Source: Trichothermofontia sichuanensis B231
GTDB taxonomy: Bacteria; Cyanobacteriota; Cyanobacteriia; B231
Assembly (NCBI RefSeq): GCF_026240635.1
Contig: NZ_CP110848.1
Coordinates: forward strand, 1,676,501-1,740,500
Length of the DNA stretch: 64,000 bases
Direction of reading: 5' to 3'
Shown piece after piece: positions 17,127-25,713 of the stretch (the stretch's first letter is position 1; every line of letters starts with the position of its first letter). The notes beneath the pieces are model-generated. The model was not told the origin of the DNA and made no database searches. It saw only the letters and a list, made by a program, of their open reading frames with translations. The translations under genes were made by a program, and so were the position numbers.

Positions 17127-18104
17127 ATGTGGAAAGCATTAAATATTCTGCAAAAAAACTTGGTTTGGTCAGTCCCAGCCTTTATGATTGCCGGGATTAT
17201 TTTTGGTTACTTTGTCAACCCTGCTCCCCTTAAGGTTCTAATTGTGCCTCTAACCTTTCTCATGGTTTATCCCATGATGATCAACCTGCAACTGGCCAAA
17301 GTGTTTTCCGGGGGAGACTTTAAGCTACAACTCGTTACGCAACTGATTAATTTTGGCGTGATCCCATTCCTAGCATTTGGGATTGGAAAACTCTTTTTTC
17401 CGGAGCAACCCCTCCTGTTGTTAGGTCTGTTGCTCACGTCACTCTTGCCAACCAGTGGTATGACGATTTCCTGGACAGGGTTTGCGAAGGGGAATCTGAA
17501 TGCAGCAATTAAGATGACAGTGATTGGACTGATTGCCGGATCACTAGCTACACCTTTTTACGCCAAATGGTTGATGGGGGCAGTGATTGAAATTCCCCTC
17601 ATGGACACTTTTCGCCAGATTGCGATCGTTGTCTTCTTGCCCATGCTGTTAGGATTTATCACGAAGCAGATTCTCATCCAGACAGTTGGAGCAGATAAAT
17701 ACAATAAAAACTTGAAGCAGAAATTTCCAGCCTTCTCAACCCTAGGTGTTTTAGGGATTGTCTTTGTGGCAATGGCGCTCAAGGCCACTTCAATTGTTCA
17801 AAATCCCCTCAAGCTTGCTACCTTTTTCGTACCTCTGATCATTATTTATGGCTTTAATTTTGTCTTGAGTACGCTTGTAGGTAAAAATTTCTTTGATCGC
17901 GGGGATGCGATCGCCCTGGTCTATGGTACGGTGATGCGTAATTTGTCGATCGCATTGGCCATTGCTATGACTGTTTTTGGTCCGAAAGAAGGGCCAGAAA
18001 TTGCTTTGATTATTTCAATGGGTTACATTATCCAGGTACAGGCAGCAGCCTGGTATGTGAAGCTAACCGATCGTATTTTTGGTCCAGCGTTAGCTGAAGT
18101 CTAG
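17127..18104 (+). CDS. BASS/ACR3-superfamily permease (bile-acid:sodium symporter like)
   Basis: The 325-residue protein has about ten hydrophobic segments and the SLLPTSGMTISWTGFAKGN block, a variant of the conserved region shared by BASS transporters and ACR3 arsenite exporters. The C-terminal half contains YGTVMRNLSIALAIAM, another family block. The substrate cannot be read from sequence; arsenite or an organic anion are candidates. The ATG at 17127 follows a GAGGGTT site at a good distance. It is probably co-transcribed with the DUF302 gene. An HMA metallochaperone gene lies convergent downstream, which hints at metal or metalloid handling but proves nothing. Confidence 0.82.
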   Translation: MWKALNILQKNLVWSVPAFMIAGIIFGYFVNPAPLKVLIVPLTFLMVYPMMINLQLAKVFSGGDFKLQLVTQLINFGVIPFLAFGIGKLFFPEQPLLLLGLLLTSLLPTSGMTISWTGFAKGNLNAAIKMTVIGLIAGSLATPFYAKWLMGAVIEIPLMDTFRQIAIVVFLPMLLGFITKQILIQTVGADKYNKNLKQKFPAFSTLGVLGIVFVAMALKATSIVQNPLKLATFFVPLIIIYGFNFVLSTLVGKNFFDRGDAIALVYGTVMRNLSIALAIAMTVFGPKEGPEIALIISMGYIIQVQAAAWYVKLTDRIFGPALAEV

Positions 18105-18192
18105 GTTGACTGACAGAGGGGTGTTGCTCCAGAAGGGCAGCGTGGTTTTAGGCTCGCAAGGGTAGGTCTACAGTATCGTAGTCGGACAGTAT

Positions 18193-18225
18193 ATTGATAA
18201 GTCGATATATCAATAGGATATATCC
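18193..18225. repeat. AT-rich palindromes between convergent permease and HMA genes
   Basis: ATTGATA and TATCAAT flank eight bases at 18193-18214, and the perfect palindrome GGATATATCC follows at 18216-18225. They lie in the 143-base space between two convergent 3' ends. The position does not suit a promoter operator for either gene. A weak bidirectional terminator or a protein-binding site of unknown role are both possible. Confidence 0.45.
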
Positions 18226-18247
18226 ATATATCAATTATCAATGCGAC

Positions 18248-18445
18248 TTATGCTGGTTCATGCCCAGCTGCCACGATCGCTGCCCGCAAATCCACCTCTG
18301 ACAGCATCGTTTCTACCGTCAGAGATTTGGTACTGGGATCACCGGACACCACCGCTGTTGGGTCAGCCGTCTGAATGACGGATGTAATGGTATTGACACA
18401 ATGCTCACAGGCGATTGTCGGGACCTGTAGTTGAAACGTTGCCAT
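18248..18445 (-). CDS. HMA-domain metallochaperone (Atx1/CopZ-like)
   Basis: The 65-residue product is a single heavy-metal-associated domain. The metal site is in PTIACEHCVNTI, with the CxxC pair at residues 13 and 16, followed by the betaalphabeta pattern ending LRAAIVAAGHEPA. Such proteins carry Cu(I) to P-type ATPases, and in cyanobacteria the Atx1 homologue supplies the thylakoid copper pathway for plastocyanin and cytochrome oxidase. The ATG at 18445 is preceded by AGGAGGT at 7-9 bases, an excellent site; a longer frame reaching 18838 is only antisense to serS. The copper assignment is inference from the family. Confidence 0.92.
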   Translation of the reverse strand: MATFQLQVPTIACEHCVNTITSVIQTADPTAVVSGDPSTKSLTVETMLSEVDLRAAIVAAGHEPA

Positions 18446-18547
18446 TGCTAAGTACCTCCTGATGAGCTGCGGGACTGTCGGCCTACATTGTCCATGATAA
18501 CGGTATCCTAAGGGGTGACCCTGAGGTACAGACCCAAAACGACCACC

Positions 18548-19822
18548 GTGCTTGATCTCAAACTCATTCGCGAAAATCCAGCCTTTGTACAAGAACGACT
18601 CCAGCGCCGGGGTAATTACGATCTGCAACCGCTGCTTGCCCTCGATCAACAGCAGCGGGACCTGGAACACCAGCGTACCCAACTCCAGACCCGGAGCAAC
18701 GAAATCGGCAAACTCGTCGGCCAAAAATTGAAAGTTGATCGCCATGATCCTGCCATTTCCGCGCTGCGGGAGGAAGGCAATGCCATCAAGCTCCAATTGG
18801 GTGACCTGGAACCCCGCGAAAAAGAGATCAAGGCCCAAATCGAAAGCCTGCTGCTCACCTTCCCCAATTTACCCAGCGACACCACTCCCCAAGGTACCAG
18901 CGAAGACGATAATGTCGAAGTTCGCCGTTGGGGCGATGAATATCTCCCCCCAGCCGACGCCGATATCCTGCCCCACTGGGAAATTGGCGAACAATTGGGC
19001 ATCCTTAACTTTGAACGCTCGGTCCGCATTGCCCAAAGCCGCTTTGTCACCCTGATTGGTGCAGGTGCGGCCCTCGAACGTGCCTTGATTAGCTTTATGC
19101 TCGATCGCCAGATCGCGGCTGGTTATACCGAAGTCCTGCCCCCGCTGCTGATCAATAGCCAGACCCTCACTGCCTCCGGCCAACTGCCGAAATTTGCTGA
19201 CGAAAGTTTTAAGTGCGATCGCGATGACCTGTGGCTGACCCCCACTGCCGAAGTTCCAATCACCAGCCTTTACCGCGATGAGATTTTGAGTAGCGAAGAT
19301 TTACCGATCTACCACTGTGCCTATACCCCTTGTTTCCGGCGCGAAGCCGGTAGCTACGGACGCGATACCCGTGGCTTGATCCGGTTGCATCAGTTCAGCA
19401 AAGTTGAACTCTACAAACTGGTTCATCCCGATACCTCAGCCGATGAACACGAAGGCATCGTCGCCCATGCGGAAGCGATCCTACAAGCCCTAAAGCTGCC
19501 CTACCGCGTGATCGAACTGTGTACTGCTGACCTGGGTTTCTCCGCCAACAAGTGTTACGACCTAGAGGTATGGCTGCCCTCTGCGGGTAAGTATCGGGAA
19601 ATCTCCAGTTGCTCCAACTGCGGCGACTTCCAGGCGCGACGGGGCAATATCCGCTTTAAGGAACCGGGCAAAAAAGGTACCCGTTATGTGCACACACTGA
19701 ACGGTTCTGGCCTGGCGGTCGGACGCACAATGGCCGCGATCCTGGAATTGTACCAACAACCCGATCGCACTGTTCGCATCCCCGATGCCCTCCAACCCTA
19801 CCTAGGCCGCGACATCCTTTAA
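18548..19822 (+). CDS. serS: Seryl-tRNA synthetase
   Basis: SerS charges tRNA-Ser. The 424-residue product starts at GTG 18548, where the family consensus [13 protein letters not shown] begins; the frame upstream overlaps the HMA gene's promoter side and has no homology. The N-terminal coiled coil that grips the long variable arm spans about residues 27-105. Class II motif 2 is in [20 protein letters not shown], and motif 3 in [18 protein letters not shown] near the C-terminus. The length is normal. It is divergent from the HMA metallochaperone gene. Confidence 0.96.
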   Translation: MLDLKLIRENPAFVQERLQRRGNYDLQPLLALDQQQRDLEHQRTQLQTRSNEIGKLVGQKLKVDRHDPAISALREEGNAIKLQLGDLEPREKEIKAQIESLLLTFPNLPSDTTPQGTSEDDNVEVRRWGDEYLPPADADILPHWEIGEQLGILNFERSVRIAQSRFVTLIGAGAALERALISFMLDRQIAAGYTEVLPPLLINSQTLTASGQLPKFADESFKCDRDDLWLTPTAEVPITSLYRDEILSSEDLPIYHCAYTPCFRREAGSYGRDTRGLIRLHQFSKVELYKLVHPDTSADEHEGIVAHAEAILQALKLPYRVIELCTADLGFSANKCYDLEVWLPSAGKYREISSCSNCGDFQARRGNIRFKEPGKKGTRYVHTLNGSGLAVGRTMAAILELYQQPDRTVRIPDALQPYLGRDIL

Positions 19823-20074
19823 TAGGGGTTTTCCCAACATCATCTTCTGTAGGGGTGGGTCGCACCCGCATCCGGGTTGCAGACCAGGGGACTGTATAGA
19901 CCCGCCCCATGTGCCCAGGCGATCGATCCCACCCAGACCTGGGTTGCAGGGCAAGAATTTCCATAACCCCCCAATTCTTGGAGGGCAGGTCCATTGAGAC
20001 TATTGTTGTGCCTCATAGCTCCTCGTGCGACCTGCCCCTACATTTGAATACCCCTGGGTGGGCTGATCGTGTCC

Positions 20075-20206
20075 TTAATCCTCGTGTTCCTCAAATGGGT
20101 CCCGCAGATCCCTAGACGGCGGTCCAAAGGCCGTGTAAATGCCATAGCCCGTAATCGCCAGCAGGAGAACACCGATCGTAATACCAAGCGTCAGTGCAGG
20201 TTCCAT
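20075..20206 (-). CDS. psbN: PsbN, photosystem II assembly protein
   Basis: This short gene encodes 43 residues beginning [20 protein letters not shown] and ending [16 protein letters not shown], the highly conserved PsbN sequence. One transmembrane helix occupies most of the N-terminal half. PsbN is no longer regarded as a photosystem II subunit but is needed for early PSII assembly and repair. It is divergent from psbH, 93 bases away. The classic psbB-psbT partners are not in this window, so here psbN/psbH stand apart from psbB. Confidence 0.96.
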   Translation of the reverse strand: MEPALTLGITIGVLLLAITGYGIYTAFGPPSRDLRDPFEEHED

Positions 20207-20299
20207 AGAATTTAGGGAGTGAATCGGACGTAAAGGGTGTACCGATCCTATGATAGATTACAGAAAGTTAATCGCTCTAGAACAAACAACGGATGAATC

Positions 20300-20488
20300 A
20301 TGGCACAGCGGACTTGGCTTGGTGACGTTTTAAGACCCCTTAACTCTGAGTATGGGAAAGTTGCTCCCGGTTGGGGCACTACCGTCCTGATGGGGGTATT
20401 CATGGCTCTATTTCTTGTCTTTCTGCTGATTATTCTGCAAATCTATAACGAGTCTATCCTCCTCGAAAGTTTTGATGTTGGGTGGTAA
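20300..20488 (+). CDS. psbH: Photosystem II subunit PsbH
   Basis: The 62-residue product has the PsbH signature: an N-terminal stretch [20 protein letters not shown], one transmembrane helix ([20 protein letters not shown]) and the tail [13 protein letters not shown]. It is a thylakoid membrane subunit of photosystem II that helps bind bicarbonate and CP47 and stabilises the acceptor side. In cyanobacteria it lacks the plant phosphorylation extension, as here. It is divergent from psbN and is followed by a good terminator 51 bases after the stop, so it is probably transcribed alone. Confidence 0.97.
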   Translation: MAQRTWLGDVLRPLNSEYGKVAPGWGTTVLMGVFMALFLVFLLIILQIYNESILLESFDVGW

Positions 20489-20538
20489 GGACTGGTCAAC
20501 TAAAAATTATTAGTTCCCTTTTCCTTACAAGTGATATT

Positions 20539-20561
20539 TCCCGGTTATACCGGGATTTTTT
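20539..20561 (+). terminator. Rho-independent terminator of psbH
   Basis: CCCGGT and ACCGGG pair around a three-base loop, extended by a T-A pair, and are followed by six T residues. Position and form suit termination of the psbH transcript. Confidence 0.88.
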
Positions 20562-20613
20562 GTTCTAATCTAGATGCTGTTATTGGGTTCAAAACCTCAA
20601 AAACTTAAACAAT

Positions 20614-20789
20614 TATAGCCTTTATCGAATTCACTCAGTACCCAGTTAAGGATCGGTTCTTGATCCTATCAGCAGTCCTCATCCCCCAACCCCTTTTCCT
20701 AAAGAGGGTGAGGGTCACACCCGTAGGATGCCCCCATCCTACCCATATAAAATATAAAACTGTACTTTATGATTGAGGTAAAGGCTGTA
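20614..20789 (+). repeat. Family C repeat (MITE-like), degenerate copy
   Basis: The left end reads TATAGCCTTTATCGAATTCA and the right end GATTGAGGTAAAGGCTGTA, imperfect inverted ends of the TACAGCCTTTACCT type. The middle holds CCCTCATCCCC...GAGGGTGAGGG. It fills most of the psbH-tatA gap, which otherwise contains only the psbH terminator and presumably the tatA promoter. Confidence 0.6.
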
Positions 20790-20907
20790 ACTTGGCACTT
20801 CAGGAGTAGGTCGGTTATCTAGGTTTGTTTCAAGCTACTCCTACCCGGTTAGAGGACCCATTAAATTCCGAATTGAGTTTTGCTCGCAGGCATAGGAGGG
20901 TTACCGC

Positions 20908-21261
20908 ATGAATATCTTTGGCATCGGCCTACCGGAAATGATCTTGATTTTCATTGTGGCCTTGCTGATCTTTGGGCCGAAAAAGCTACCAGAAATTGGT
21001 CGCACCTTGGCCAAAACATTGCGGAGTTTCCAAGAGGCTTCTAGGGAATTTGAAAGCGAATTAAAGCGGGAAGCGGCTGAGCTAGAGAAGGTTACCCGCC
21101 AGGAGTCAATGGCAGCTACCCTCGAAAAAGTCCCTCCCCAAGCCTTATCTCCTGCCAGTCTAGCAGCGAATGGGGACGCACCCCCTACGCCTGAGCTAAC
21201 TATGGAGGCTGCCCCCTCAACCCCTCAAGCGCCGGCACCCCCATCTTCACACGCCAGTTAG
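20908..21261 (+). CDS. tatA: Twin-arginine translocase subunit TatA (TatA/B family)
   Basis: The 117-residue protein has the family layout: a short N-terminal membrane helix (MNIFGIGLPEMILIFIVALL), the FGPKKLPEIG hinge at about residues 23-32, an amphipathic helix (LAKTLRSFQEASREFESELK), then an acidic and Pro/Ala-rich tail. TatA forms the pore that moves folded proteins with RR signal peptides across the thylakoid or plasma membrane. Cyanobacterial TatA and TatB are hard to tell apart by sequence; TatA is the usual neighbour of psbH, which supports the call. AGGAGGGT lies just upstream of the ATG. Confidence 0.9.
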   Translation: MNIFGIGLPEMILIFIVALLIFGPKKLPEIGRTLAKTLRSFQEASREFESELKREAAELEKVTRQESMAATLEKVPPQALSPASLAANGDAPPTPELTMEAAPSTPQAPAPPSSHAS

Positions 21262-21426
21262 TTCAGACTCCACTGAGATCGACTGATCCGAATCTGTCCT
21301 TGTCTATTGGTTTGGCTAGTTTGGGTGGGTCTATTGGGCGAGTCTATGCGGAAAGGTCTTACCTCTCGTTCCGGTTTAGCCCGGCCTGCCCGGAGTTGAC
21401 CTTGCCGCGATCGTTTGTTACCTACT

Positions 21427-22110
21427 ATGACAGCTAATGCTTCCGCAACTTCCCCAAGTCTGGTTATTCCCCAACTGATTGTTGGTCTAGGCAATCCAGG
21501 GAGTAAATATGACCAAACCCGCCACAATATTGGCTTTGCCGCGATCGATGCCTTGGCCGATCGCTGGCAAATCTCCCTAAGTGAAAACCGTCGGTTTCAA
21601 GGCTATATTGGCGAGGGTTGGGGACCCCAGCAGCGGAAAGTGCGCTTGCTCAAACCCCAGACTTATATGAATGCCTCTGGCCAATCGATCCGGGCTGTGA
21701 CGGATTGGTTTAAGCTGCCCCCCCAATCCGTACTCGTTGTTTATGACGATATGGATCTGCCTGTCGGTCGCCTTCGCCTCCGCCTAGCCGGTTCTGCCGG
21801 GGGACACAATGGCATGAAGTCCACGATCGCCCATCTGGGTACCCAGGACTTTCCCCGCTTACGCATTGGCATTGGTGCTCCCAAGGGGCGACCGGTTGAG
21901 CGTGATGCCGTTTCCCACGTATTGGGTCACTTTTCCGCTGCAGAAACCGCCATCATGAATCAGGTTCTTGAGCAGGTAGTGGCCGCCATTGCGCTCAGTT
22001 TAACGGAAGGGGTGGCTAAGGCCATGAGTCTGTATAACAGTCTCTCCCTGGTGCCAAATTCCCCCGATTTCCCCGACCAACACTCACAGTCTGAACCCGC
22101 TTCAGTATAA
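21427..22110 (+). CDS. pth: Peptidyl-tRNA hydrolase
   Basis: Pth frees tRNA from peptidyl-tRNAs that drop off ribosomes. The 227-residue product contains LIVGLGNPGSKYDQTRHNIG with the catalytic histidine in TRHNIGF, then KPQTYMNASGQSI, YDDMDLPVGRLRLR, and GSAGGHNGMKS with the second conserved histidine. The ATG at 21427 is preferred to the TTG at 21415. The N-terminal 18 residues and C-terminal 25 residues extend beyond the usual fold. It lies downstream of tatA on the same strand, with a gap of about 165 bases. Confidence 0.95.
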   Translation: MTANASATSPSLVIPQLIVGLGNPGSKYDQTRHNIGFAAIDALADRWQISLSENRRFQGYIGEGWGPQQRKVRLLKPQTYMNASGQSIRAVTDWFKLPPQSVLVVYDDMDLPVGRLRLRLAGSAGGHNGMKSTIAHLGTQDFPRLRIGIGAPKGRPVERDAVSHVLGHFSAAETAIMNQVLEQVVAAIALSLTEGVAKAMSLYNSLSLVPNSPDFPDQHSQSEPASV

Positions 22111-22311
22111 ATGTTGTGATTGTTAGACCCGAAAAAGGGCATTCTAAAAAAAGACGCTCTATCAAAAAGCGCCGCTAGGGTTAAGCACCTACCCGTTAAG
22201 CCGTTCTATCAGGCCACCCTATCAGGCCAGCCGCTGCCATCAAACCGGTTTTTAGCCATCTATCAACCCATACTTGGAGGGGGTGCTGGAAGCATCCTAA
22301 TTGTCTCGACT

Positions 22312-22662
22312 ATGTTTGATCGCTATTTACGTCACCCAAACCAGCCCTTTGAGAAAATAATGCCTGACCGTGTTCCGCCGAGCCAACCACTTGGCAATAT
22401 TCGCTGTCCGATTATTGACCAAAAGTTGGTGATTAATTGTCATATCCTTCTGCCGGATACCCCTAAAGCAGTCAGTGCGATTTGCTACAAGGGTGACTAT
22501 TATAGCTATGTGCGATTGTATCCCGATGCAGAGGCGGCTCAACGGGGAGTCGAGCGTATGCTCAGTTTGGGGAATAGCGTAATCTTGACGCAGGTCCGCA
22601 AGGGGTTTGTATTATGGGTACTGGAGCCGGATGCTCGTCTAGCCCGTCAGCAACGCCGCTAA
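22312..22662 (+). CDS. Protein of unknown function upstream of the DUF3146 gene
   Basis: The frame from ATG 22312 gives 116 residues; it is open further upstream to 22120, but that part is low in protein-like character. The product has a QPLGNIRCPIIDQKLVINCH block, then ICYKGDYYSYVRLYPDAEAA and an RKGFVLWVLEPDA ending. No membrane segment or signal peptide is visible. It is followed nine bases later by the DUF3146 gene, so the two are probably co-transcribed and may act together. I do not recognise a named family. Confidence 0.6.
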   Translation: MFDRYLRHPNQPFEKIMPDRVPPSQPLGNIRCPIIDQKLVINCHILLPDTPKAVSAICYKGDYYSYVRLYPDAEAAQRGVERMLSLGNSVILTQVRKGFVLWVLEPDARLARQQRR

Positions 22663-22671
22663 GCCATCACT

Positions 22672-22935
22672 GTGAGTTTCCGCCATTCCCCTGTTACCAC
22701 AGCCTATGTGCGTATTACGCAACATTCCTGGCAACAGGGCAAAATTGTTGGTGAAGTCAGGGCCAGCCATTTTGAGTGGCAGTTTCAATGGCATTTTCGC
22801 CGGGGGGCACTGTCTGTGGAACCGTCCCTAGGCCGTGCCCTGATCCAGGAACCCTTGAGTCGCTTTCTGGAACAGCGGGACTACCAACTTGAACCGGGAG
22901 GCGACTACTCATTTACCATCCGCGCGACTTTCTAG
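22672..22935 (+). CDS. DUF3146 family protein
   Basis: The 87-residue product contains ITQHSWQQGKIVGEVRASHF, EWQFQWHFRRGALSVEPSLG, and the C-terminal EQRDYQLEPGGDYSFTIRA, which I recognise as the cyanobacterial DUF3146 pattern. The start is GTG at 22672, nine bases after the preceding stop. The protein is small, soluble and beta-rich by eye. No function is known to me. A family B repeat lies just beyond the stop. Confidence 0.75.
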   Translation: MSFRHSPVTTAYVRITQHSWQQGKIVGEVRASHFEWQFQWHFRRGALSVEPSLGRALIQEPLSRFLEQRDYQLEPGGDYSFTIRATF

Positions 22936-22977
22936 GCAATGCATAATAGTTGCCCTAGGTTGCCCTAGCTGAACTAA

Positions 22978-23059
22978 CAGTTTTTTACTCGCCGCTGCCG
23001 CTCTGGGAGGAGGGGTTGGGGGTGAGGGTGCTGTTTCAGCTTAAATGGCAATGACTATA
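22978..23059 (-). repeat. Family B repeat (MITE-like), truncated copy
   Basis: On the minus strand it begins TATAGTCATTGCCATTTAAG, continues GCTGAAACAGC and the CCCTCACCCCC...CTCCC core, and then loses the usual far end. It sits between the convergent DUF3146 and M16 peptidase genes. Confidence 0.6.
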
Positions 23060-23083
23060 TCTTGCTCCCGACAGGAATGATGA

Positions 23084-24691
23084 TCACTGATGATTAAGCC
23101 GATTTAATGGACTGGATTCGCTCAGGAGTCGGCCCACTGTTCGGTTTTCGGGTCGAAAGGTTTGACGGGCAACCCGCTGGATATCGGCAGGGGTTACCGC
23201 TGCAATCCGATCGATCTCAGTAAATAAATTGCGCCAACTGCCTGTTTTGACTTCGTAGTCTACCAGAAGTGAGGCCATGCCCATCGTCGAGTCCAGCGAT
23301 CGCAACAAACTGGCTCGTGCCTGGTTTTTCACCCGCTCTAACTCATTCGCGGTCACTGGTTCGGTCTTTAGGCGTTCCAACTCCTGCTGCAATGCCTTGG
23401 CAATCGTATCCAGATCATGGCCAGGGGCACTCAGGGCATAAAACAACATCAGGTTTGGGTATTTATTGGCTGGATAACCCACCGCTCCCCGTGCAGCTAG
23501 GGCAATCTGCTGTTGCTCCACCAAAGTGCGATAAAGACGTGAGGTGCGACCACTGCTGAGCAGGTCCCCCATGAGTTCATAGATCACATAGTCGCGATCG
23601 GCCATGGCGGGGGCATGGTATGCCTCGAAGTACCAGGGTTGGGTGGACATCGTCAGGCTGAGTTCGCGCGGCTCTGTCTGCTCCGGTTCAACTTTGTCTA
23701 GGAGCGGTGGTTTCGGGGCTGCCGGATAGCGACCAAAGTAGGCTTGGGCCATGCGCTTGACGGTTTGGGGATTTACATCACCGACGATCGCGATCGTTAA
23801 ATTGGCCGGTACATAATAGGTATCAAAAAAATCCTGGACATTGGCCCGTGTCAGGTTTTCAATGTCCGCTTGGTAGCCAATCAGCGATCGGCGGTAAGGA
23901 TGCACCTGGAAGGCCACCGCGCGTAATTCCTCTAGCATCCGGTTAATGGGATCATTCTCCAGCCGCAGCCGCCGTTCTTCGAGAATGACATCCTTCTCTT
24001 CAAAAAATTCGCGGAATACGGGTTCGAGAAAGCGCTCGGACTCCAGGGACATCCACAACTCCAGCTTATTGGCTGGAAAACTGTAGAAGTAGCGAGTCGC
24101 ATCCATTGAGGTGGCTGCATTCAACCCGACGCCACCGGCCTGTTCAACGATTTGCCCGAATTGGTTTTGACGGACATAGGTGGCAGCTTTGGCCTTGAGG
24201 GCTTGGAATTCTTGCGCTAGGGGTTTGATGCGATCGGTTTTCCCACTGGCTTTAGCCGCTTGGATTTGATCAAATAGCTGATCCAGTTGGTCTAACAACG
24301 GGCGTTCAGCGGCATAATCCTCGGTCCCAATTTTCGGCGTTCCCTTAAATGCCAGATGTTCTAAAAAGTGGGCCACGCCCGTTTGCCCTTCCGGTTCATC
24401 CACCCCGCCCACGTCGGCATAGGTGACAAAGGAAATAATTGGAGCCTGGTGATTTTCCAAGACGATGAACTTCAGACCATTATCCAGACGAAACTCGGTG
24501 ATATTGCGACTGACGCGATTGAGGTAGGGCTGGATTGAACGCACCGTGCTAGGGACAGCTTCCGGCTTGAGAGATTGGGCTAGGGCCGGACGACTGGCTA
24601 AGCAAAAACTCCCCAGGAGAACTAGCAGCAGACTCACGACAAATCGCCACTGCCACTGATTGGGCAGGTAGAGCCGACCACTGGATGGCAT
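23084..24691 (-). CDS. M16 family zinc peptidase, exported
   Basis: The product is about 535 residues from the ATG at 24691 (545 from an in-frame GTG at 24721). An N-terminal hydrophobic segment (VVSLLLVLLGSFCLASRPALA) is a signal peptide. The inverted zinc motif HFLEH is in QTGVAHFLEHLAFKGT, and the distal glutamate region follows in FFEEKDVILEERRLRLEN. The C-terminal half is the paired M16 domain. Family members degrade peptides in the periplasm or process proteins. A full HxxEH with downstream glutamates suggests an active subunit; no inactive partner gene of the usual PqqF/YmxG pair lies beside it. Confidence 0.9.
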   Translation of the reverse strand: MPSSGRLYLPNQWQWRFVVSLLLVLLGSFCLASRPALAQSLKPEAVPSTVRSIQPYLNRVSRNITEFRLDNGLKFIVLENHQAPIISFVTYADVGGVDEPEGQTGVAHFLEHLAFKGTPKIGTEDYAAERPLLDQLDQLFDQIQAAKASGKTDRIKPLAQEFQALKAKAATYVRQNQFGQIVEQAGGVGLNAATSMDATRYFYSFPANKLELWMSLESERFLEPVFREFFEEKDVILEERRLRLENDPINRMLEELRAVAFQVHPYRRSLIGYQADIENLTRANVQDFFDTYYVPANLTIAIVGDVNPQTVKRMAQAYFGRYPAAPKPPLLDKVEPEQTEPRELSLTMSTQPWYFEAYHAPAMADRDYVIYELMGDLLSSGRTSRLYRTLVEQQQIALAARGAVGYPANKYPNLMLFYALSAPGHDLDTIAKALQQELERLKTEPVTANELERVKNQARASLLRSLDSTMGMASLLVDYEVKTGSWRNLFTEIDRIAAVTPADIQRVARQTFRPENRTVGRLLSESSPLNRLNHQ

Positions 24692-24814
24692 ACGTTGGGT
24701 TAGCACGATAGGGAATGCCACTTGCGAATAGTGTTTAACCGATTAACTCAGGACAAGAGTAGCACTCTGTCAAGCTTAAAAGTCTCCTGGGAAGGACAGA
24801 CCCGCATCGCTGCC

Positions 24815-25411
24815 CTAGCGGCACCCCAGACTCTCGCGGGTAGCCACCCCCGTAACCGGATTGACGCCCGCGGCCCGTTGGCACAGTTGAACTACCTGGT
24901 AGGTATCTAGGAGTGCGCCGGAAAAGTCAGCACCGGTAATGGTGGCTTGGTAGAAGCTACTTTGGGAGGCGATCGCATCCACAAGTTGGGCATTGGTTAG
25001 GTTCGCACCTTCGAGGTTGACGCGATCGATGAGGGCATCGGTGAGGTTAGCGCCGGTCAAATCCGTGTGTAACAGGGTCGCCTTGGTAAAGATTGCCCGC
25101 GTCAGATCGGATCCGGCAAAGGTAGCCTCGCGCAGATCCGCTGCCGCGAACACCGCCTGTCGCAAGTCCAGGTTAGAAAAGTCCCGTCCTTGAAGTTCGC
25201 CATAGGTATAGTTCACGGTCTTGTCCTGTGCCCAAGCTGGACGCGCCGATAGGAGTACCCATAGAACCGCCAGGAGTAATACCCCCAGGATCTGGAGCAG
25301 GATGCGCCTAAGATTTGCCAGTTTGTAGGGCCATGTTGACGATGGTTTTGACGAGCTTGACGATCGCGCCTGCATAAGTTGATGAAGAAATCCGCCGTGT
25401 ATTTCAACCAT
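24815..25411 (-). CDS. Pentapeptide-repeat protein, exported
   Basis: The 198-residue product has a signal segment (about residues 36-60, [20 protein letters not shown] then AWA cleavage site) and a run of pentapeptide repeats of the A(D/N)Lxx type: [20 protein letters not shown], then further units to about residue 165. These build a right-handed quadrilateral beta-helix. The C-terminus has a short cysteine-bearing tail (LCQRAAG...SLGCR). Lumenal pentapeptide proteins of this size are common in cyanobacteria and chloroplasts; their function is unknown. The ATG at 25411 or the internal ATG 12 codons later could be the start. Confidence 0.85.
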   Translation of the reverse strand: MVEIHGGFLHQLMQARSSSSSKPSSTWPYKLANLRRILLQILGVLLLAVLWVLLSARPAWAQDKTVNYTYGELQGRDFSNLDLRQAVFAAADLREATFAGSDLTRAIFTKATLLHTDLTGANLTDALIDRVNLEGANLTNAQLVDAIASQSSFYQATITGADFSGALLDTYQVVQLCQRAAGVNPVTGVATRESLGCR

Positions 25412-25519
25412 AGCGGAAAGCTGGATCGGTCGCTGCGTGCTAATGGGGCGATCGTAACCTAATTTGTCCGTATCCCATTAGTTAAAAGATTGGCTAAAGA
25501 TTGGCTGAGGAGAAAGAAA

Positions 25520-25540
25520 CCCTAGAGGGTTGCTCTAGGG
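25520..25540. repeat. Perfect 8-bp hairpin in the gap before cobM
   Basis: CCCTAGAG and CTCTAGGG flank five bases. On the minus strand it is followed by TTTCTTTCT, so it would be a fair terminator for a minus-strand transcript coming from the right, but no such gene is present. The rest of the 25412-25713 gap shows nothing; I saw no cobalamin riboswitch upstream of cobM. Confidence 0.45.
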
Positions 25541-25713
25541 CTGCATCAGGGTGCATCTACCACTCCTCCTTACCAGATTGCCCCAGGCTGATCCGGAAAA
25601 CTGGCGATCACGAGAGCTATTTTTTTGACCAGTGGGACTACCGTTGCCCTGCTAGAGGCCGCTGAACCTGCTAGGCTACGGGCAGCCCATCCCTGTTGTG
25701 CTTGTGAACCTCC

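Noticed and set aside
18446-18838. N-terminal extension of the HMA gene to 196 codons
   Set aside because: The extension is antisense to serS, and an excellent AGGAGGT site marks the ATG at 18445.
22120-22311. Upstream extension of the 116-residue gene
   Set aside because: The frame is open but basic and not protein-like, and it begins right after the pth stop; kept only as an alternative start.
25412-25713. Cobalamin riboswitch upstream of cobM
   Set aside because: No B12-box-like conserved core was found; only one 8-bp hairpin is present, facing the other way.
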